Origin: Blasia pusilla
Taxonomy: Eukaryota; Marchantiophyta; Marchantiopsida; Blasiales
Reading direction: 5' to 3'
Assembly (NCBI GenBank): GCA_050084515.1
Contig: CM114272.1
Span: 20,274,001-20,338,000 of the forward strand
Length of the DNA: 64,000 nucleotides
The position numbers and the translations under genes are program-made. The notes beneath the pieces were generated by a model, which saw only the letters and a program-made list of their open reading frames with translations, had not been told where the DNA came from and did no database searches. Shown here piece by piece: positions 58,874 to 64,000 of this stretch. Position 1 is the first letter of the stretch, and every line of letters begins with the position of its first letter.

Positions 58874-60598
58874 TTAACACCTTGGACCAATAGGATTGTC
58901 TATATTATGAGTCAACGAAAATAGGATAGTTTGAAATTGATTTAAAACTCTCCTTTGAGAGGGGTAAGGACAAATGTAAACTATAATAGAAGCTTGGATG
59001 GAAAACCCAAACAAGGGGGGCATAGAGAGCCAAAAAACCCATCGGCCAAAACCGGTCCCGAAGATCGGTTTTGGCCCGATGGTTTTTTTGGCTCTCCCCT
59101 TTTGACCAAAATCATCAAGAGCAGAGACAATATCACCAATACCTAGAGAACTATGGTTACTATTAAGTGGACATCTAGCATTGGCGTCTCCAACCGCCTG
59201 AGCCCGCCGCAAAAGTCCATTTGCCTGGGCACACTGCAAAGCTATGGAGACCCGTTGCCTACAATAAAGTATTGTAGTGGCTAAGGACAACCCATTTCTC
59301 GACTGGAGATGATGGGCGCAATCCGTAAGGAACGAGTCAAACCTCTCCCCCATAACCCCGTACATCTCAATGGCTAGGAGGATAAATCGATGTCCGTCAT
59401 GAAGTCGATTATAAATGTGGGTCTTCTTTACCGCCGCTCCTTGTAGCAATCTCCCTTGTGCCACCACTTGGGCTCGCACCGCCTCCTTCGTAGGATCTGT
59501 TACTACAACATCCGCTACCACCACCTCAGACTCCCGTGTCATGAAGAGATTAGCACGGATAAGGGAATCCCGCATGGAGTAGTGCCTCTCTCTCTGCACA
59601 TGGAAGCCAGTCTCTCGAGCAATAGTGAACATAATATCCCGCACTGCATCGTGAGTGGCTATCCTCTCACCCCCAACTGGACACCGTGCCAAGTGCACAC
59701 AAAGTGGATCCAGACTCCGACAACACTCGCAATGTGTCAAACCAACCACGGATGGTTGGGGGAGGCCCAGTCTGAACCGCATTGCTGTAGTGTAGGTGAG
59801 TGGTGCGATGCGGAAAGTCGGGATGAGGGGACGAGCCCCTATCCATGAGCATGCCCCCTTTCCGGAGCAAGAGCGAATACGGGCCCTAAACTCCATTGGG
59901 ATACTCCCATCCGACATAGTAGCTCTGAACAATCCATCAAAGTGGGCTTCCATCAAAGAAGATTGGAGCCCAGATTGTCCGGAGCTAACTAGGGAAGAGA
60001 AAGTGGGAAGAACTGCTCTAGCCTCAACAAGAAGGGAGTCTCTACAAGCTGTGAGTGAAGACTGAAGTGGGAAAAGGCCATCCTCAACCTGGGAAACGTA
60101 CTGTAAAAGTAGCGGTCTATCCCTAACCAAAAATTGGGAGCAAAGGAGGGGTGCTACAGTGGCCCAACTCCCTAGAAAAGCCAAAAATGCCACTAACTCC
60201 GTCGCTATAAGACCTACTCCACCAAAGGCAATCGTCCAAGAAGCATGTCTACGAGCTAACTCCCCCCCGGGGTACTCTAAGGAGCCAGGTTCTAGAAGAT
60301 CCTCAAACGCCCGCATGATCTTTCTATCAAAGGATCTATACAAGGAAGAAATATGGCTAGACGCCCACACGGTTCTACGAAGATAACCAGGTCTACGAGC
60401 GAAACATGACAAGAGGATGGCGTAGGATACTTGAGGGTCACCAATCCTCGTGAGATCGTCGACGTGGAGAAGATCCCCGGTAAGAGCCGCTGCCACAAAA
60501 CTCGATACAAAGTCTTGGCTCTTGAGTGGGACTCCCAAGATGCGAAGCCCTTCAATAGGTGTCAAAAAACCGTTGGGTAAATGAATATCAGCCGGCAA
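58874..60598 (-). pseudogene. C-terminal part of the non-LTR element: post-RT region, Cys/His motif, RLE nuclease
   Basis: A 574-aa open frame without start codon support as an independent gene. It starts with the end of the RT thumb (GFLTPIEGLRILGVPL), passes a helical region, and holds a Cys/His cluster HCECCRSLDPLCVHLARC (about residue 295-312), close to the CCHC motif before the nuclease in R2-type elements. Then come HDAVRDIMFTIARE, SEVVVADVVVTDP (acidic strand of a PD-(D/E)XK-like fold) and, further on, FILLAIEMYGVMGERF. The last 60 residues (GPKPIFGTGFGRW onward) cover the large hairpin at 59025-59096 and may be non-coding 3' sequence that happens to be open. Confidence 0.8.
59025..59096. 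repeat. Large imperfect hairpin near the 3' end of the retrotransposon
   Basis: The arms gagagccaaaaaacccatcgg + ccaaaaccg and their near-complement (cggttttggcccgatggttt onward, ending ggctctc) pair over about 30 bases around an 11-base loop gtcccgaagat. The outer flanks (aaggggggcata / ccccttttgac) also pair loosely. It is either the element's 3' structure or a small foldback insertion. Confidence 0.85.
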
Positions 60599-61256
60599 GC
60601 CGGATGGAGATCAAGCCTTGCACTTTCCTACCTTCATCACGAGGCCGACACCTGCCAATTGTGCTGAAGAGTGCTGAAATGCATGAACAACCAAGTCTCC
60701 AGGGCCAACAATGTGAGTATCATCTACCAACGAAGGGAAAATGCAACCCGGGAAAGCCTCCACCATAGAAAGAACCGCTCAATAATGAGCCAAAGCAAAC
60801 AATGCACCACCCAAGGGATCACCCTGACAAGTCCCGATAGCAGACTCCAAAACCGTGACCTCCTCTTCGAACCTACCGTGGTGAAAATAGAGGGCCGAAG
60901 GGGCCCCATAGAAAGCCTGCACGAAGGGAATCAAGCTTGCAATAGGACCCCTTGCATCTCTCAACTCCGTGAAAATAGCTTCCCAAGACATTGAGTTGAA
61001 CGTTCTCTACATCAACTTGGAGAACCACCCACTCATGATGTATATCCAGCCAAGCCCTCAAACCTAAGGCTACAGTCTCACCACCGACTGATGTGGCAAC
61101 TCCGAACTAGTACGGACTCAGATGTGATTGGAAAGCCTCACGGAGTTGCAAAGCGATAGTGCGACTCACCAACCGGAAATGCACCTCACCTATGGCGATC
61201 GAACGTATTCCTCCGCCCTCCTTCGACAGCGCCAAAAGTCGCCCCGCCCCAAATAC
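60599..61256 (-). pseudogene. Reverse transcriptase core of the non-LTR element
   Basis: Frames in order: VFGAGRLLALSKEGGGIRSI and IGEVHFRLVSRTIALQLREA (61256-61140), VVLQVDVE plus, after a frame change, FNSMSWEAIFTELRDARG (RT motif A region, about 61025-60950), GTCQGDPLGGALFALAHY (motif B region, about 60845-60780), and LVDDTHIVGP (motif C, VDD at 60727-60719), then a region with GVGLVMKVGKCKAWSPSG. The catalytic motif is VDD in place of the common (F/Y)xDD. Several shifts and one stop (60779-60781) interrupt it. Confidence 0.85.
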
Positions 61257-62207
61257 CTAGGCCACTGCTATTGGCACTCTCCCTTGAGCTAGGTGAGAGG
61301 CAACCTGAAGCAACTCGGAAAAGCCGCTAGCAGAGTCCTCGCGGGGAAAGCAATCACGAAGGTGTTCGTACATCACACCGGACAACCCTCCGGCTGCTAT
61401 CCTAGGGGAACGCCCGAGTGCCCGCGCAAAGAGGGGCGGGTCTAGGCATAAAGTCGTGTCACGATGGAAGTCACGTACAAAAGGTGGAATGTCAACCGTT
61501 GGACGAGGATGTAGCCTCCGGAGGGCGTCGATGGTAACAGCGGAATGAGGAGCCATATCCATAGGGCGGAGCGCACGAGCCGCTCGCGAGTACTCCCCAA
61601 CTCGTCCAAGTGTCCTACATCGTTGCAACCTGGCTGCTACAAGATCATCCGCGGGGAAACCAAGTGAAGTGCTACCTTTGGCATGTGCCACGAACTTGCT
61701 CTATAGAGACTCCCAATTGCCTCCTCAAAAGCGCCGCAATCATGCCACAACCTCTCTATGGCCAGCCTTCCCTCCGCGGGTATAACGAAGACACCATAAT
61801 GGAAGGAGAAGTAGTAGATACCACGAGAGCTCATCCATAGGATCAAGTGCGATCCTAGATAGAGGAAGGAGAAAAGTCTGGCAAAGCTCGTCCCGAATGG
61901 CATGGGGGATCCTATGAAACAACCTCGGGCAGGAAAAACGTGTCTCAAAGAGACCTATGATGCTGCCAAGGTGGGATCTCAACCACTCCCATGCCTCGGG
62001 AGGGGGCGATGATGCATGAAGCATCGATAAGCATCCATGGTCGACTGGAGGAACCACCCATCCAAATCTATCAAAGTCAGGATGTTTAGCCGCCAAGTGG
62101 TTCTGAATTCCTAAACGGGTGAAGAATTCGGGACAACAAGGGCATTTTGTATCCTGACTAGACGACCCTCGGGCCCCTACACGAGAGGTCGTTGCGGGTT
62201 GAGGCAT
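61257..62207 (-). pseudogene. N-terminal part of the non-LTR element with C2H2 zinc finger
   Basis: Two open pieces. The first (62207-61740) starts MPQPATTSRVG and contains a C2H2 finger, CPCCPEFFTRLGIQNHLAAKH (about residues 23-43), as found at the N-terminus of R2-group proteins, where it binds target DNA. The second (61691-61257) contains DLVAARLQRCRTLGRVGEYS, HPRPTVDIPPFVRDFH and GGLSGVMYEHLRDCF, which precede the RT domain in related plant and protist elements. A frameshift near 61900 and the stop between pieces break the reading frame. Confidence 0.75.
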
Positions 62208-63067
62208 GGAGACCGCTCACCAAGAAGAGAACATGACCCCTTCCATCAAACTCGAGAGACAACCCCCACCAGAATCCGCCCTACAACCCCCATTCGAACT
62301 AGCACTAATGGTAATCGACTCTCTTCCTGTCCACGATAATGCCCTCCCTAGTATGAACTCTTATATGCTTACTTCACCTAGGACTTCTGGCCCAACCCCT
62401 TCCCAAAAGAATCTAGAGGTAGTATGGAGGTACTAATGATATGGATAGAGAATAGATGAAAGCGAAGGAAAATGGATGGGAATAGATGTCTACCTAAGGG
62501 TGGGATAACAGAGAAAAACGTGGGTCAAACGTGAACGAGAAATATGCCTGGCTACAGGGTAAGGACATAGAGAGAAAGGGGTGGTGTGGAAGAACAACAT
62601 GGGTTTTTTTGGAAACATTCATGACATGACAAAGCAACAAGACAACAAAGAGGACCCTAATACCGACATGAGAAACCCTAAAAAATCAGAAATCTAAAAA
62701 TACTTCACTATAAGGCTGACGCTGAGGATCAAAACGTAGAGGAGACCGAGATCTCCGTTTCGGTATATCACACGACCCCCCTCCCTCCTCTTCCCTCCGT
62801 GGCCAACTCCATCCCCGGGCCCCTCCACCACCGTGCCTCGCCCGCCTCCATGCACTCATAGGGGTAAGGTGGGGGGAGAAAGTAATTAACGCGGATGTGT
62901 AGAGGACGTGTGGATACCCTAGATGGAGAGGAAAAAAAGAAAGAATCTGTAAGGGTTGTAATGACACTCGATCATTTTAAGAGGTAATTTAAACGCGTGC
63001 ATTGTACGGGCCTACACTAATTATTTCTTATAAGAGAAAGATAAGGATTATCGATGAGTGAAGTAAG
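62208..63067. other. 5' flank of the retrotransposon and spacer
   Basis: The sequence upstream of the non-LTR frame may be its 5' UTR to about 62450. No gene seen. At 62993-63020 acgcgtgcattgtacgggcc followed by tacactaat resembles a degraded Helitron 3' end (hairpin remnant, CTAA, T), but no body matching the other copies was found. Confidence 0.35.
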
Positions 63068-63115
63068 TTGTAGGGTAATAAGATTTGGCCCTAGACGAAT
63101 CTTATTACCCTACAA
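63068..63115. repeat. Perfect inverted repeat, 18-base arms
   Basis: The arms ttgtagggtaataagatt (63068-63085) and its exact complement (63098-63115) enclose a 12-base loop tggccctagacg. No gene frame or T-run follows that would make it a terminator. Confidence 0.95.
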
Positions 63116-64000
63116 GGGAATGGGAACTTTTAGTGATTTGCTTCAAACTTAATTTCAAATTTGTTGAGGTTATTTTTGTGTTGCTATTTTTTTTTGGCAT
63201 TTCTTGCCTCCTTCCTTTCTTGGGATGTTGTGGTCTTTCTTTGTTCTCTTTGTTTACATAATAAAATGGATTTATTTATTGTATTGAAGAGGAGTCTACT
63301 ATCGTAACTCTCTTCAAAATACATTTGCATGTGTCATGATAAGGGATTTTCAATATTTTGAATATCAAACTCGACTCTTCATATTTGTCCACACTAGGTA
63401 GTGATTCAAGTCGATGTGGATAACGCATTCAATTCAGTTTCCTATACAAAGATATTTGAAGAGTTATGTTCCATAGGAGCACAACTAGAGAGTCTCATTC
63501 CATTTGTTTGTTCCTCATATACCGATGATATATCCATTATCTATTATCCTTATATACCTAGTGATATACCCATTATCTATTCTCCCCATGATACTTCCGG
63601 AGAAAAAAATATTCTCCAATTAGCATGTGCCACACATCATGAATGGCCTACTTTTTGCCATTACTTATTTTCACGCCCTCCATGCATCAATCTAATCATT
63701 TCCATCTTATCTATTTCTTTCTATTGGTGTTAATAACTTGATATCCATATTATAGATCTTCCTTTAAATTGCTTCTTGCTTCTATCTATTTTGTGGAACA
63801 ATTCTTTATCTTAAATCTTCAAGTCTAACCTAGTAAATGTCTTGTTCAACAGAGTTCCTTTTATGATATCCCTTAACATTCATCCCCCTTATTCCTTATT
63901 TTATGATCTCTATCAAAGGGGTTTGAGTTTTTGGTGTACTAATTAGCTTCATGGACTATAAATCCAAGGATGAGGCTTTTTGAAAAGATATAGAATGGCT
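63116..64000. other. A/T-rich spacer at the right edge
   Basis: Apart from the RT scrap at 63401, no gene is seen up to the window end. A short local duplication (tatatccattatctatta / tatacccattatctattc) lies near 63527-63580. Confidence 0.4.
63401..63521 (+). pseudogene. Reverse transcriptase fragment of a related non-LTR element
   Basis: The plus-strand frame reads VIQVDVDNAFNSVSYTKIFE followed by LCSIGAQLESLIPFV. It matches the RT motif A region of the 58860-62207 element (LQVDVE...FNSMSWEAIFTEL...LIPFV) with clear divergence, so it comes from another family member. Similarity ends after about 40 residues. It lies about 1.2 kb beyond copy 2, on the opposite strand. Confidence 0.8.

Larger units (their letters stand above)
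58860..62207 (-). mobile_element. R2-like (restriction-endonuclease-type) non-LTR retrotransposon, decayed copy 2
   Basis: Order on the minus strand: a C2H2 zinc finger (62130-62060), a spacer domain (61691-61260), the reverse transcriptase (61256-60600), then a long open 574-aa part (60598-58874) with a Cys/His motif and a PD-(D/E)XK-like nuclease region. N-terminal finger, central RT, C-terminal Cys/His motif and nuclease is the architecture of RLE-type (R2 group) elements. At least three frameshifts and a CGA-to-TGA stop (60779-60781, by comparison with copy 1 at the matching point) inactivate it. The 3' end, near 58860, is about 340 bases upstream of the LTD start codon. A target site could not be defined. 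Confidence 0.85.

Noticed and set aside
62993-63020. Third Helitron family end
   Set aside because: Only a hairpin remnant plus CTAA|T; without a matching body or 5' end it cannot be supported.

Overview
This is nuclear DNA of a land plant, probably a non-seed plant (moss, lycophyte or fern grade; I cannot fix the genus). Genes are sparse, carry GT-AG introns and encode plant-specific proteins (AKR2, LTD/GDC1, CXIP4). The rest is decayed transposable elements and unassigned spacer. The guess at non-seed grade rests on a transposase-like protein family that I recall as multicopy 'hypothetical proteins' of mosses. That is memory, not a search result.

Five host genes can be modelled. AKR2 (minus, 4460-8599, 8 exons, 342 aa) is the cytosolic ankyrin chaperone for chloroplast outer-envelope proteins. 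GUF1 (plus, 13295-18142, 11 exons, 697 aa) is mitochondrial EF4/LepA. A 998-aa three-exon protein of unknown function lies at 25815-29615 (plus). CXIP4 (plus, 49714-51036, intronless, 440 aa) is a zinc-knuckle SR-like nuclear protein. LTD/GDC1 (minus, 54877-58520, 2 exons, 185 aa) is the stromal LHCP-targeting ankyrin protein. All GUF1, AKR2 and LTD exon joins were checked for GT/AG and phase and give uninterrupted frames. AKR2 and LTD both serve chloroplast protein targeting; I see no cluster logic beyond that.

Mobile DNA layout: two decayed copies of an R2-like, restriction-endonuclease-type non-LTR retrotransposon (1-1390 and 58860-62207, both minus) and a related reverse-transcriptase scrap at 63401. 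A roughly 10 kb decayed 'transposase-like' gene (minus, pieces at 44195-42916, 37439-35290 and 34640-33912) is split by a Gypsy-like LTR element (37440-about 42915) that carries a DNMT3/DRM-like cytosine-5 methyltransferase. The middle of that element is inverted, with both breakpoints in GGT/ACC trinucleotide tracts. A short Helitron-like family (5' TC, 3' hairpin plus CTAG, A|T target) occurs as single copies at 9.6, 20.2, 20.4, 24.6, 24.8 and 32.0 kb and as a tandem array at 52178-53190. Other repeats include a diverged inverted pair at 12.0 and 48.7 kb, direct repeats at 33.2/34.9 kb, a cluster of five related hairpins at 45.3-45.7 kb, and a GC-rich organelle-like block at 1.4-3.5 kb.

The most unusual object is the methyltransferase-bearing retroelement nested in the transposase-like gene. 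No rRNA, tRNA or CRISPR was recognised.
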